From NCBI RefSeq assembly GCF_018130765.1, contig NZ_JAFCJZ010000001.1, forward strand, positions 310,001 to 374,000: 64,000 bases of DNA, written 5' to 3'. This document shows positions 1 to 8,635 of this stretch, piece after piece; position 1 is the stretch's first letter; every line of letters begins with the position of its first letter. The position numbers were made by a program, and so were the translations under genes. This DNA comes from Bradyrhizobium iriomotense (lineage in GTDB: Bacteria > Pseudomonadota > Alphaproteobacteria > Rhizobiales > Xanthobacteraceae). The notes under the pieces are model-generated. The model was not told the origin of the DNA and searched no databases. It saw nothing but the letters and a program-made list of their open reading frames with translations.

Positions 1-566
1 GCCACGGGCACGCGGGTGTGAAGGCGGATGATCTTGACGTGATCGATCGCAGCGAGATCGGCCATGATCTCGCTCATGCGACGCGGCGACAGCATCAGCG
101 GATCGCCGCCGGTCAGGATCACCTCCCAGATTTCGTCATGCGAGCGAATGTAGTTGATCGCAGCCCGATAGGCGCTATCGGAGAGCGCGTTCTCCTTGCC
201 GGGCCCAACCATCTCGCGGCGGAAGCAGAACCGGCAATAAACCGCGCAGACGTGAACCAGCTTGAACAGCACGCGATCGGGATAGCGATGGACGATGCCG
301 GGAACCGGCGAATGCGGATGATCGCCGATCGGATCGGCGTTCTCGCCCGGCTGCATCTCCAGTTCCGCGGCCGTCGGAACGAATTGCCGCGCGATGGGAT
401 CGTCGGGATCGGAGATGTCGATCAGTTCGACCAGCGCCGGCGTGATCGCGACCGCATAGCGCGCGGCGACGCGCTCGAGCGCGGGCAGCGCCGTGGCGGG
501 AGCAAGCTGCTCGGCCACGAGCTCGGCGGGCTCGCGCAGGGTGCGTGCAAGATTGGTCTTCGTCAT
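1..566 (-). CDS. epmB: EF-P lysine 2,3-aminomutase-type radical SAM protein EpmB/KamA family (3' end cut by window edge)
   Basis: Partial gene running off the left edge; about 188 N-terminal residues are visible. It carries the radical-SAM CxxxCxxC motif (CAVYCRFC) followed by FRREMVG and ILTGGDPL, as in lysine 2,3-aminomutase-type enzymes. EpmB isomerises alpha-lysine to beta-lysine, which EpmA then attaches to elongation factor P. The ATG overlaps the upstream epmA stop by 4 bases (ATGA), so the two are translationally coupled. The efp gene lies just beyond on the other strand, which favours the EF-P role over lysine catabolism. It could still be annotated as a plain KamA; the PLP and C-terminal regions are outside the window. 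Confidence 0.9.
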   Translation of the reverse strand, partial: MTKTNLARTLREPAELVAEQLAPATALPALERVAARYAVAITPALVELIDISDPDDPIARQFVPTAAELEMQPGENADPIGDHPHSPVPGIVHRYPDRVLFKLVHVCAVYCRFCFRREMVGPGKENALSDSAYRAAINYIRSHDEIWEVILTGGDPLMLSPRRMSEIMADLAAIDHVKIIRLHTRVPV

Positions 567-1627
567 GTCTCGCTTAACGTTTTTTCTGCAGGCGGCGTCC
601 ACACCACCTGATCAATCCGTGTTGCGCCGCTCGCCAGCATCACCAGCCGGTCGAAGCCGAGCGCGACGCCGCTGGCTTCCGGCATTGCGGCGACAGCTGC
701 CAGAAAATCCTCATCCAGCGGATAGGCCTCGCCATAGCGGTGCTGCTTCTCGGCCATCGATTCCGTGAAGCGGCGGCGCTGCTCCTCGGCGTCGGTCAGT
801 TCGCCAAAACCGTTGGCGAGCTCGACGCCGCAGGCATAGACCTCGAACCGCTCGGCGACCCGGGGGTCGTCTGCCTTCACCCGCGCCAGCGCCGCCTCTG
901 GAGATGGGTATTCGAACAGGATGGTCAAACGTCCCTGCCCCAGATGCGGCTCGACATGCTCGACCAGGACCTTGCTGAAGATGTCCGACCAGGTGTCGTC
1001 CTCGGCGACGCGAACCTTGCCGGCGGCCATTCGGGCGAGCGCGGCACGGTTACCCTCGCCGCCCGAGATTGTCGACAGCAGATCGATGCCTGCGAACCGC
1101 TCGAAGGCAGCCGCGACCGTGAGAAGCTCCGGCTCGGCGAAGGGGTCGGCGGTGCGGCCGCGGAAGGAGAACGTCCCGATTCCGGTCGCCTGCGCCGCGC
1201 GGACGATGACGGCGACGGTGTCGGCCATGATGGCGTCATAGGGGGCGCTGGCCCGGTACCATTCCAGCATGGTGAATTCGGGCAGGTGCAGGTCGCCGCG
1301 CTCGCGATCGCGGAACACCCGGGCGAACTCGAAGATTCGGGTCTCCCCGGCCGCCAGCAGCTTCTTGCAGGCGAATTCGGGCGAGGTCCGCAAGTAGCGG
1401 CTGGCCCGGCTGCCGTCCGGCCGCATGATCTCGGTCCGGGGGGCGTGCAGATGGGTCTCATTGCCCGGGGAGACCTGGAGGATGGAGGTTTCGACCTCGA
1501 TAAACCCCTGTTCGGCGAAAAAGCCCCGTAAAGCTCCAGTCACGGCGCCCCTGGCCTGGAGGAACGGCCGCCGGTCGAGGTGCCTGCCGGGCGACCAGAA
1601 CGGCGAGATCGGCTTGTCCCCAGCCAT
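563..1627 (-). CDS. epmA: EF-P--(R)-beta-lysine ligase EpmA (GenX/PoxA, lysyl-tRNA-synthetase-like)
   Basis: A 354-residue class II lysyl-tRNA-synthetase catalytic core without the N-terminal anticodon-binding domain, the expected form of EpmA. Motif 2 region (FRDRERGDLHLPEFTMLEWY) and motif 3 (LGFDRLVML) are intact. It activates (R)-beta-lysine and ligates it to the conserved lysine of EF-P. I chose the ATG at 1627 (MAGDKPISPFW) because the frame stays open further upstream only by running antisense into efp. It precedes epmB in a two-gene operon and is divergent from efp across 162 bases, which should hold both promoters. Confidence 0.93.
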   Translation of the reverse strand: MAGDKPISPFWSPGRHLDRRPFLQARGAVTGALRGFFAEQGFIEVETSILQVSPGNETHLHAPRTEIMRPDGSRASRYLRTSPEFACKKLLAAGETRIFEFARVFRDRERGDLHLPEFTMLEWYRASAPYDAIMADTVAVIVRAAQATGIGTFSFRGRTADPFAEPELLTVAAAFERFAGIDLLSTISGGEGNRAALARMAAGKVRVAEDDTWSDIFSKVLVEHVEPHLGQGRLTILFEYPSPEAALARVKADDPRVAERFEVYACGVELANGFGELTDAEEQRRRFTESMAEKQHRYGEAYPLDEDFLAAVAAMPEASGVALGFDRLVMLASGATRIDQVVWTPPAEKTLSET

Positions 1628-1789
1628 TAACCGACCGCTCCGCAGTCCAGCAAAAAGCTGGCATCCAGCGGCAAAATCAGTATGTTGCGGCCCGAAACGG
1701 GCGCCGAGGTCCGATTTGAGGCCCCAAGTCCCCCATCGATTTGACCACGTCCTGGCCGCAGCCGGGCCAAGCAAGCAGGAAATACAGCT

Positions 1790-2356
1790 TTGAGAGTCAT
1801 CGCCAGTTCTATTCGCAAGGGCAACGTGATCGAGCAAGACGGCAAGCTTTATGTCGTCGTGAGCGCCGAGAACATCCATCCCGGCAAGGGCACCCCGGTC
1901 AGCCAGATCGAAATGCGCCGAATCTCGGACGGGGTAAAGATCTCCGAGCGCTACAAGACCACCGACCAGGTCGAAAAGGCCACGATCGAAGAGCGCAACT
2001 ACACCTTCCTGTATGAAGATGGCGACGGCTTCCACTTCATGAACCCCGAGACCTACGACCAGGTCCAGGTCTCCAAGGACGTGGTCGGTGATGCCGCCGC
2101 GTATCTTCAACCGGACATGACCGTCAAGCTGTCAACCCACGATGTCAACGTGGTCTCGCTCGCGCTGCCGCAGCGCGTGACGCTGGAAGTGGTCGAGACC
2201 GAGCCCGTGACCAAGGGCCAGACCGCCTCGTCGTCCTACAAGCCCGCGGTGCTGTCCAACGGCGTGCGCACCACCGTGCCGCCGCACATCTCGGTCGGCA
2301 CCCGCATCGTGGTGATGACCGAAGACGGCTCCTACTCCGAGCGCGCCAAGGACTAA
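1790..2356 (+). CDS. efp: Elongation factor P
   Basis: EF-P, 188 residues, full length. It relieves ribosome stalling at polyproline stretches. The N-terminal KOW-like domain includes the loop HPGKGTPVS, in which Lys33 is the expected acceptor of beta-lysine from the neighbouring EpmA/EpmB enzymes; the two OB domains follow, ending in the conserved [13 protein letters not shown]. The family start ([11 protein letters not shown]) falls on a TTG codon with no strong Shine-Dalgarno sequence, so expression may be tuned at initiation. Having the modifying enzymes divergently adjacent strongly supports the function of all three genes. Confidence 0.97.
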   Translation: MRVIASSIRKGNVIEQDGKLYVVVSAENIHPGKGTPVSQIEMRRISDGVKISERYKTTDQVEKATIEERNYTFLYEDGDGFHFMNPETYDQVQVSKDVVGDAAAYLQPDMTVKLSTHDVNVVSLALPQRVTLEVVETEPVTKGQTASSSYKPAVLSNGVRTTVPPHISVGTRIVVMTEDGSYSERAKD

Positions 2357-2373
2357 GCGAGGGATCAGCACAG

Positions 2374-3996
2374 GTGCCGCCGGGGGGCGAGACAGTGGTT
2401 GGGAAGAGTTTCCGCTTCGTCTCGCTCATTTTGGCGTCGCTGTCGCTCCTCGTTTTCGCTCCGCTGGCCGCGGAAGAGTTCCGCAGCCCCTCACTCACGG
2501 CCCTGCGCGTCGATTGGCGCGCAGCGCTGGACCAGTTCCGCGCCGAGATCAACAGCCATCCGCAGATCGCCGGCGATTTCATCTTCGTGCCCCGCCGCTC
2601 GGTGCCGCGCTACGATCCGCGCGCAACGCCGGCCCTGGTGCAGCTCAACGGGGTCTCCTCGCAATTCTTCACCGGCATTGCCCGCAGCGCCGTGCCCGTA
2701 CTGCTGCCGTTCGATGTTGGCGCCTATCTCGAGGCCCGGCGCAGTGGCGCGCCATCGAGCCTGTCGCTGTCGCGTTATCAGGCCGATTTCAATCCGATCG
2801 ACATGTTCGACGCTGGTCCCGCCGGTTACAGCGCGACCTTTTCGCTCGAGCCCGGCGCCGGTGACGGCATGCCCTCGCGCGTCTTCGCACGACCGGTCGA
2901 GGTGCAGATCACCGGCTCTGCGCTGCTCTACGACATCGCCGATCCCACCGGCGGCAAGGGCGAGCCGGTCAAGCCGCTCGCGACCCTTTATCCAGACCTG
3001 CGCCGGTTCATCCGCGAAGGCTATGTGCGCTACGCCTTCACGCGCTTCGGCGTCGCCTATGTGGTGTCGGTGCAGTGCCTCGACAGCGTCGCAAAACCGC
3101 GGCGGCTCGCCTGCAAGGAGGCCTATCCGGTTGCCGAGCGCTTCCTGAAGGCCCTGCGCGTCGCCGGCGGCCAGCGCATGCGGCCGCTGACGGACATTGC
3201 CTCCAACGTGCTCGATCGTCCCGCGGCGCGCTCACCCGATTTCAGCTATCGTCCGAGCGGCGACATCATCCCGAACACCGGCTACCGCAACAAGAGCGGC
3301 CATCCCGACGTGATCGCCTATGCGCAGATCCGCTTTCCGCTGGAGAAGGCGCCCGCTTTCGTGCGCTCGCAGTCCTATGCCAAGCGCGACAGGAACGATG
3401 GCCCGACGGCCTATCCATGGCGCGACAATTTTTGCGAGTCCCGCAGCTTCGAAGTATGGCAATGCGCCGGTGGTTACGGCCACCAGGGCGAGGACATCCG
3501 TGCGGCCGAGTGTCCGCCGGCCGGCGAAGGCCGCGAACCCTGCGATCGCAAGCAGCGCGCGGTCGTCGCGGTGCGCGACGCGGTCGTGATCCGCGCCTCC
3601 AAGGACCAGGCTGCTACGCTTCAGGTCAACAGCCGGAACGAGCACATCCGCTTCCGCTACATGCACATGAATCCGCAGACGATGAATGCCGATGGCTTGC
3701 TCAACGGTCGCATCGTCGCCGAAGGCGAGAAGATCGGCGTGGTCTCGAACTATCTCGACCATCCCGCCGGCACGTCGATGCACCTGCATTTCGACGTCCA
3801 GGTGTTCACCCGCGACGGCTGGATCTGGGTCAGCCCCTACGTCACGCTGATTTCGGCCTATGAGCGCCTGATCCGCGCCCGCGGCCGCGAGATCGGCCCG
3901 GAGATCGCAGTCACAGCCCAGCCGGTGGCACATGCGCTGCCGGACGACGTCATCAAGCCAGACCTGCGCGAGGGATCGAGCAGCGAGGAGAATTGA
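2374..3996 (+). CDS. Secreted M23-family metallopeptidase (peptidoglycan endopeptidase-like)
   Basis: About 540 residues with an N-terminal signal peptide (KSFRF then a hydrophobic run ending APLAAEE). The C-terminal third has the LytM/M23 zinc-site pattern: GHQGEDIR for the first His/Asp pair and HLHFDVQV for the HxH element. Such proteins cleave peptidoglycan cross-links or activate amidases in the periplasm. The GTG at 2374 gives the longest form; the GTG at 2395 would place the signal peptide at the very N-terminus and has a G-rich stretch at 2383-2388, so it is equally plausible. The large N-terminal region (about residues 40-330) is not recognised. It lies 17 bases after efp and may be co-transcribed. 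Confidence 0.8.
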   Translation: MPPGGETVVGKSFRFVSLILASLSLLVFAPLAAEEFRSPSLTALRVDWRAALDQFRAEINSHPQIAGDFIFVPRRSVPRYDPRATPALVQLNGVSSQFFTGIARSAVPVLLPFDVGAYLEARRSGAPSSLSLSRYQADFNPIDMFDAGPAGYSATFSLEPGAGDGMPSRVFARPVEVQITGSALLYDIADPTGGKGEPVKPLATLYPDLRRFIREGYVRYAFTRFGVAYVVSVQCLDSVAKPRRLACKEAYPVAERFLKALRVAGGQRMRPLTDIASNVLDRPAARSPDFSYRPSGDIIPNTGYRNKSGHPDVIAYAQIRFPLEKAPAFVRSQSYAKRDRNDGPTAYPWRDNFCESRSFEVWQCAGGYGHQGEDIRAAECPPAGEGREPCDRKQRAVVAVRDAVVIRASKDQAATLQVNSRNEHIRFRYMHMNPQTMNADGLLNGRIVAEGEKIGVVSNYLDHPAGTSMHLHFDVQVFTRDGWIWVSPYVTLISAYERLIRARGREIGPEIAVTAQPVAHALPDDVIKPDLREGSSSEEN

Positions 3997-4143
3997 GGCA
4001 GTTCGCGCCTCGCCGCGCAGCTTCCCGCCTCATGCATGCTCAGACTGGCCGGATCGGCGTCCAGGACCTTCCCGAAGCATCGCGCCTCCTCTGGCCCCAG
4101 AATTGCTTGGCTCTCGTTAGGCAAACTGGAAGAAGGGAAGCAC

Positions 4144-5052
4144 ATGCGTTGTCTCACCACGGCGGTCGTTCTGGCCGTCGCATTCGCCGTGCCGGCTCAG
4201 GCGGAGGAATTGACCGGCACGCTGAAGAAGATCAAGGACACCGGCGCGATCACACTCGGCGTGCGCGACAGTTCCGTGCCCTTCAGCTATATCGACGAGA
4301 AGCAGAAGACCGTCGGCTACGCCATCGACATCTGCATGAAGATCGTCGAGGAGATCAAGGCCGAGCTGAAGCTGGACAAGCTCGCGGTCAACGAGAACCT
4401 CGTCACCTCGTCCAACCGCATTCCATTGATGGCCAACGGCACCATCGATCTCGAATGCGGCTCGACCACCAACAACGCCGAGCGCCAGAAGCAGGTCTGG
4501 TTCACCAACACCCATTTTCTCACGGCAAGCCGCTTCGTGTCGAAGAAGGCTTCGAAGCTCGATCAGGTCGATGACCTCAAGGGCAAGGCCGTCGTCTCGG
4601 TCTCCGGCACCACCAACATCACCCAGCTCAACAAGGCCAATGCGGCCCGCTCGCTCGGCATCACCGTGATGAACGCCAAGGATGTCCCGGAGGCGTTCCT
4701 GATGGTCGAGACCGACCGCGCGGTGGCATTCGTCATGGACGACATCCAGCTTGCGTCCATGATTGCCTCGGCGAAGGATCCGTCGCTCTACGCCATCAGC
4801 ACCGGCGCCTTCTCCGATCCCGAACCCTACGGCATCATGCTGCGCAAGGATGACGTGCCGTTCAAGACCGTGGTCGATCGGGCCACCGCAAAACTCTACA
4901 AGAGCCCGGAGATCGAGAAGATCTACAACAAATGGTTCATGGAGCCGGTGCCGCCGCGCGGCCTGAACTTCCACGTGCCGATGCCGGTCTCGATGAAGAA
5001 GTCGTTCGAGCACCCGTCGGACAACCCGGATCCGGCCTCATACGGGGGCTGA
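4144..5052 (+). CDS. Amino-acid ABC transporter periplasmic binding protein (glutamate/aspartate type)
   Basis: Family 3 solute-binding protein, 302 residues, with a clear signal peptide ending AVPAQAEE. The core shows the family's GVRDSSVPFSY segment near the N-terminus and the ligand-site region TSSNRIPLMANGTIDLECGS, resembling GltI-type glutamate/aspartate binders. The ATG at 4144 follows GAAGGGAAG, a good ribosome site; the frame is open upstream but that part is untranslated leader. No permease or ATPase gene is adjacent, so it must pair with a transporter encoded elsewhere or be an orphan receptor. The exact ligand is not shown by sequence. Confidence 0.88.
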   Translation: MRCLTTAVVLAVAFAVPAQAEELTGTLKKIKDTGAITLGVRDSSVPFSYIDEKQKTVGYAIDICMKIVEEIKAELKLDKLAVNENLVTSSNRIPLMANGTIDLECGSTTNNAERQKQVWFTNTHFLTASRFVSKKASKLDQVDDLKGKAVVSVSGTTNITQLNKANAARSLGITVMNAKDVPEAFLMVETDRAVAFVMDDIQLASMIASAKDPSLYAISTGAFSDPEPYGIMLRKDDVPFKTVVDRATAKLYKSPEIEKIYNKWFMEPVPPRGLNFHVPMPVSMKKSFEHPSDNPDPASYGG

Positions 5053-5067
5053 CGGCACGCTCGACGC

Positions 5068-5144
5068 GTAGCCCAGATGAGCGAAGCGACATCCGGGAGC
5101 TTCACCACGACTGCCCCGGGTGTCGCTTCGCTCACCCGGGCTAC
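5068..5144. repeat. Palindromic intergenic repeat (GTAGCCC...GGGCTAC family)
   Basis: Two 30-base near-perfect inverted arms (5068-5097 and 5115-5144) begin GTAGCCC and end GGGCTAC around a 17-base loop. Such elements are dispersed between genes in Bradyrhizobium-like genomes. It sits between two convergent genes, so the hairpin could also work as a bidirectional transcription block. Confidence 0.85.
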
Positions 5145-5146
5145 GG

Positions 5147-5650
5147 TCAATCCAGATACGTCGTGAGCTGCGCGCCCTCGTCCGCGACGAACACCGCGAT
5201 CAATTCCGCCGGCTCCGTCGCGCTCGCGTTCGCCGATACGAGATGCGTCGAGCCCGGCGGCTCGAAGAACGACTGGCCGACACCAAACGTCTCGACTGGG
5301 CCGCCGCCGAGCTGGGAGCGGATCTCGCCCTTGGTCACGTAGGCGGTCACCGAGCCCGCGTGGCGATGCGGCCGCGAAAATCCACCGGGACCGTAGAAGA
5401 CACGCACGATGGCGACGCGCTTACCCGGCACGTTCGGCAATGCGTAAGAGCCGATCGGCTCGACCTTGTCGAGCGGCGAACTCTCGGCCGCGGTGGCGCA
5501 GAGCGGCGCCAGCGCGCCGGAGACAGTGTCGATCGTCAGCGGCAGCGCCTTGCCGATCGCAAACGCGCAGGCGAGCCCTGCGACGGCGGCAAGCACCGCC
5601 GAACGTGACGGCATCGGACGTTGCACGGCAGAAAAGCTCATGGCTGTCAT
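5147..5650 (-). CDS. Exported cupin-domain protein
   Basis: A 167-residue protein with an N-terminal hydrophobic segment (LAAVAGLACAFAIGKALPL) acting as signal or anchor, followed by one cupin barrel: GPGGFSRPHRHAGS supplies metal-ligand histidines and PPGSTHLVSAN the second motif. The ATG at 5650 is chosen because AAGGGAG precedes it at good spacing; an ATG at 5671 overlapping the previous stop is possible. It follows the AhpD-like gene and is probably in its operon under the divergent MarR regulator. A close relative is encoded at 25866-26285. The substrate is unknown. Confidence 0.75.
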   Translation of the reverse strand: MTAMSFSAVQRPMPSRSAVLAAVAGLACAFAIGKALPLTIDTVSGALAPLCATAAESSPLDKVEPIGSYALPNVPGKRVAIVRVFYGPGGFSRPHRHAGSVTAYVTKGEIRSQLGGGPVETFGVGQSFFEPPGSTHLVSANASATEPAELIAVFVADEGAQLTTYLD

Positions 5651-5670
5651 CGTGATCTCCCTTGTCTCCA

Positions 5671-6156
5671 TCAGGACGCAGCGGCGGCCGCCGCGGCCGG
5701 CCGCTTCGCCGGCGTCCAGCGAAACGCCGCGCCAAAACGGTTCCAGACATTGATCGATGCGACCGCCGAGGTCAGGTAGGTCAGCTCCGTCTCGGAGAAT
5801 TCGCGGGACGCGTCCGCGTAGACCTCCTCGCCGACGCCATCGGGCAGACATGTCAGTGCCTCGGCCCAGGCAAGAGCCGCCCGCTCGCGTGCCGAAAAGA
5901 TCGGCGCCTCGCGCCAGACCGCGACCAGATGGAGCTTGTCAACGGGCACCCCGATGCGCTCCGACAACAGAACGTGGTGCTGAACGCAGAAGGCGCAGCC
6001 ATTGATCTGCGACGCCCGCAGCTTGACCAGCTCGAGCAGCTGCTTGTCGAGGCCCGCCTTGGCCGCCAGCTGGCCCAGCGCCAGCACCAGATCATACGCG
6101 TCCGGCGCGATCCGCTTGAAATCCTCGTATTCGCTGCGCGCGTGTGACATTGCCAT
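5671..6156 (-). CDS. Carboxymuconolactone decarboxylase / AhpD-family protein
   Basis: A 161-residue AhpD-fold protein. The redox CxxC appears in NGCAFCVQHH with the conserved downstream histidine, which points to an alkylhydroperoxidase-like thiol activity rather than lactone decarboxylation. The tail is a run of alanines. It is the first gene after the MarR-type operator at 6190-6205 and is divergent from the MarR gene, so it is probably the regulator's main target, with the cupin gene downstream. A role in peroxide or electrophile defence is inferred from the family and context. Confidence 0.88.
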   Translation of the reverse strand: MAMSHARSEYEDFKRIAPDAYDLVLALGQLAAKAGLDKQLLELVKLRASQINGCAFCVQHHVLLSERIGVPVDKLHLVAVWREAPIFSARERAALAWAEALTCLPDGVGEEVYADASREFSETELTYLTSAVASINVWNRFGAAFRWTPAKRPAAAAAAAS

Positions 6157-6189
6157 GCACCTCGTGTTATTGTAAGAGCACTGATACTT

Positions 6190-6205
6190 TATAAGAGCTC
6201 TTATA
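6190..6205. promoter_or_regulatory. Candidate MarR operator (16-bp perfect palindrome)
   Basis: TATAAGAGCTCTTATA is a perfect 16-bp palindrome between the divergent AhpD-like and MarR genes; its last base is the first base of the MarR start codon. A second, partial half-site (GTAAGAGCAC) lies at 6171-6180. The position would let one MarR dimer block both promoters and even initiation of its own gene. Confidence 0.7.
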
Positions 6206-6735
6206 TGTTACGCAAGGCGTCCGGCATCACAAGATCGAAAACCTCGCGGAAGACGCCGGCGCCTGCCGACGACGGCGCGGTACGCGTGCCCGCCCCCGGC
6301 GAAGGCAAGCGCGGCGAAGAAGGCTATCTCGGCTATCTCTTGCGCCAGGCCCATGCCGCGGTTCGTCTGACGATGGAACGCACGCTCGCCGATCTCGGCG
6401 TGACGTCGCCGCAATTCGCGGTGCTGACGATGCTGAACGCCTATCCGGGCCTGTCAGGCGCCGACGTCGCCCGCCTCACCTTCCTGACGCCGCAGACCGT
6501 CGGCGTCATCATCCGCAATCTCGAGCGCGACGGCGCGATTGTGATGACGCCTCATCCAGTCCACGGCCGCATCCAGCAATGGACGCTGACGCCGCGCGGG
6601 GCGACGCTGCTGAAGGCCTGCAGGGAACGCGTGATCGCGCTGGAGAAGCGTCTCGCCCGGACTCTGGATGCCAAGGCCGAAACCATGGTCCGGCGCTGGC
6701 TCGCCGGAATCGCGGCGGATTTGCAGGAAGACTAG
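6205..6735 (+). CDS. MarR-family transcriptional regulator
   Basis: A 176-residue winged-helix regulator. Residues from about 45 onward show the MarR core: LRQAHAAVRLTMERTL, the recognition region LTFLTPQTVGVIIRNLERDG and the wing segment RIQQWTLTPRGATLL. The first 35 residues are basic and probably disordered. The ATG at 6205 abuts the palindromic operator and lacks an upstream Shine-Dalgarno sequence, so the transcript may be leaderless. A downstream start is possible. It most likely represses itself and the divergent AhpD/cupin pair. Confidence 0.88.
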   Translation: MLRKASGITRSKTSRKTPAPADDGAVRVPAPGEGKRGEEGYLGYLLRQAHAAVRLTMERTLADLGVTSPQFAVLTMLNAYPGLSGADVARLTFLTPQTVGVIIRNLERDGAIVMTPHPVHGRIQQWTLTPRGATLLKACRERVIALEKRLARTLDAKAETMVRRWLAGIAADLQED

Positions 6736-6741
6736 GCGGGC

Positions 6742-6924
6742 CTATTCGCCGCCGCCTCCGTCGCCGCATCCCCCGCCGTCATCGAAATCCGGGAGGTCGC
6801 CGGCGGCGCCATCGCCTTGAATGCCGCGGCCAAAGTTCTCGGCGATGATCATCAGGATCACGACGAACAAGCCGGCGCCGAAGGGCCAGGGATTGGCACG
6901 GATGATGTCGAACAACTCCCGCAT
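6742..6924 (-). CDS. Small single-pass membrane protein with Gly/Asp-rich tail
   Basis: A 60-residue product starting MRELFDIIRANPW, one membrane segment (FGAGLFVVILMIIAENF), then a short soluble tail ending DDGGGCGDGGGGE. I do not recognise the family. A TTG at 6948 would add eight residues. There is no convincing ribosome site, but the hydrophobic segment and the length fit a real small protein. It is convergent with the MarR gene, with 6 bases between the stops. Confidence 0.5.
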   Translation of the reverse strand: MRELFDIIRANPWPFGAGLFVVILMIIAENFGRGIQGDGAAGDLPDFDDGGGCGDGGGGE

Positions 6925-7006
6925 GCGTGCATCTTGCGGCCGCAACAACGAACCGACCGTAAAACGGCTGACAGAAAATTGAGGGGTCGCCGGCGAACGA
7001 GCGGCG

Positions 7007-7258
7007 CTATTCGCCCTTCAACACTTTCTTAACCTCGCCGTCAGGCCAGCTCTCGCCGACGGCGATCACCCGCACGCGGGTTTGGTCCGTGCCGTTCACC
7101 AGCACATGCGAACTCACCCGGTCGCCGCTCGGCTCCAGGCGCAAGTCAGTCTCGGGCTTCCAGCTCAGCGTGGTCGCGAGGTCACCGGGGAAAATCTGCC
7201 ATTGCGATCCGTCGTCGAGTTCGACGACGTGGCTTTCCGCATGCGCGCGTATCTTCAT
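7007..7258 (-). CDS. Small hypothetical protein
   Basis: An 83-residue soluble protein (MKIRAHAESHVVELDDGSQ...KKVLKGE) with no signal peptide or membrane segment; the pattern of short beta-strands (WQIFPGD, SSHVLVNG, RVRVIAVG) suggests a small beta-sandwich or barrel. The ATG at 7258 follows GAGGTGGG closely. The frame stays open to 7429, but that extension would overlap the start of the divergent transglycosylase gene and is rejected. Function unknown. Confidence 0.65.
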   Translation of the reverse strand: MKIRAHAESHVVELDDGSQWQIFPGDLATTLSWKPETDLRLEPSGDRVSSHVLVNGTDQTRVRVIAVGESWPDGEVKKVLKGE

Positions 7259-7399
7259 CCCACCTCGAATATTTCGATGAACAGACCATGTTCCGAGGGA
7301 ATGCAGCAGTGCGACAGTTTGTTCCGGTGAACGCCGGCCCTGGTCTTCGTGTTCCAGGAACCGTCCCACAGACACCCTGTTTCCCGCTAGAATGGGTTC

Positions 7400-8629
7400 A
7401 TGAAACAAGCTGATTCCTCGCCCCGTCACACCCGCCGCGCCCTGCTCCGGTCGACGCTCGGTGCAGCCACTTTGCTGGCGCTGCCGACGCGCGTGCTCGC
7501 CGCGCCTGCCGGCTTCGACGAATGGCGCGAGTCATTCCGCGCACGGGCGATGGCGAAGGGCATTTCGGCTGCGACCTGGCAGCGCGCGATGGCGCGGGTC
7601 GAGCCCGACATGAGCGTGTTCAAGCAGATGCGCAACCAGCCCGAATTCCACGAGCAGGTCTGGCAATACATCAACCGGCGCGTCTCGGACTGGCGCATCA
7701 TCAACGGCAAAATCGCGCTGAAGAACAACGAGGCGCTGCTCGCACGCATCGAGCGCGATTTCGGTGTCGAGCGCGGCACGCTGCTGGCGCTGTGGGGCGT
7801 CGAGTCCGCCTATGGCGACCCGCTGGTGCAGCAGAACCACATGACGCCGGTATTTCCCTCGCTTGCCGCGCTCGCCTGGAACGAGCCGCGCCGCAAGGCC
7901 TATTGGGAGACCGAGCTGATCAATGCGCTCCGCATCGTCGACAAGGGCTGGAGCACGCCCGAGGAGATGAAGGGCTCCTGGGCCGGGGCGATGGGGCATT
8001 CGCAATGGATGCCGGAGGTCTGGCTCAATGTCGGCATCGACTATGACGGCGACGGCAAGGTCTCGCCGTTCGGCAAGCCCGACGATGCGCTGGGCTCGAC
8101 CGCAAAATATCTCGTCAACCGCGGCAAGTGGCATCGCGGCGAGCATTGGGGCTACGAGGTGCGCGCGTCCAGCGAGATGAGCGGCAGCCGGACCTATGCA
8201 GCCTGGGCGTCAGCGGGCGTCACCCGCGCCGATGGCCAGCCGTTTCCGCAGCCGAATGCCTCGGCGCAGATGTGGACGCCGGTTGCGGGCGGACCGACCT
8301 TCCTGCTGGGGCCGAACTTCTACTCGGTAAAGAGCTACAACCCCTCGATGAACTATGCGCTGGCGATCTGCCATCTCGGCGACCGCTGTCTCGGCGCGCC
8401 GCCCTTCATCCAGCCTTTCCCCGGCTCCGAGCGCGCGCTGACGCTCGCGGAGGTGCAGGAGATGCAGACGCGCCTGACCAAGGCCGGTTTCGACACCGGC
8501 GGCACCGACGGCCGCGTCGGCAACGACACCATGAAGGCGATCAAGGATTTCCAGCAGCGCGCCGGAATCACGCCGGCCGATGGCTATGGCGGGCTGAAGG
8601 TGCTGGCCAAGCTGCGGCAGGGGTCGTAG
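7400..8629 (+). CDS. Lytic murein transglycosylase (GH103/MltB-like) with C-terminal peptidoglycan-binding domain
   Basis: A 409-residue periplasmic enzyme. The leader (TRRALLRSTLGAATLLALP...VLAAP) resembles a Tat or Sec signal. The SLT_2 domain spans about residues 38-330: the catalytic glutamate is expected in LWGVESAYGDP, with GAMGHSQWMP and DYDGDGK as further family marks. A peptidoglycan_binding_1 domain follows (VQEMQTRLTKAGFDTGGTDG). Members cut the glycan strand to 1,6-anhydro-muropeptides. Length and order match MltB-like proteins of Rhizobiales. Confidence 0.93.
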   Translation: MKQADSSPRHTRRALLRSTLGAATLLALPTRVLAAPAGFDEWRESFRARAMAKGISAATWQRAMARVEPDMSVFKQMRNQPEFHEQVWQYINRRVSDWRIINGKIALKNNEALLARIERDFGVERGTLLALWGVESAYGDPLVQQNHMTPVFPSLAALAWNEPRRKAYWETELINALRIVDKGWSTPEEMKGSWAGAMGHSQWMPEVWLNVGIDYDGDGKVSPFGKPDDALGSTAKYLVNRGKWHRGEHWGYEVRASSEMSGSRTYAAWASAGVTRADGQPFPQPNASAQMWTPVAGGPTFLLGPNFYSVKSYNPSMNYALAICHLGDRCLGAPPFIQPFPGSERALTLAEVQEMQTRLTKAGFDTGGTDGRVGNDTMKAIKDFQQRAGITPADGYGGLKVLAKLRQGS

Positions 8630-8635
8630 GTACCC

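Noticed and set aside
1628..2110. Upstream extension of epmA to a 515-residue protein
   Set aside because: The extension runs antisense through efp and its promoter region, and EpmA homologues are about 320-350 residues.
7259..7429. Longer start for the small hypothetical protein at 7007
   Set aside because: It would overlap the start of the divergent transglycosylase and the added residues have no ribosome site; GAGGTGGG precedes the inner ATG.
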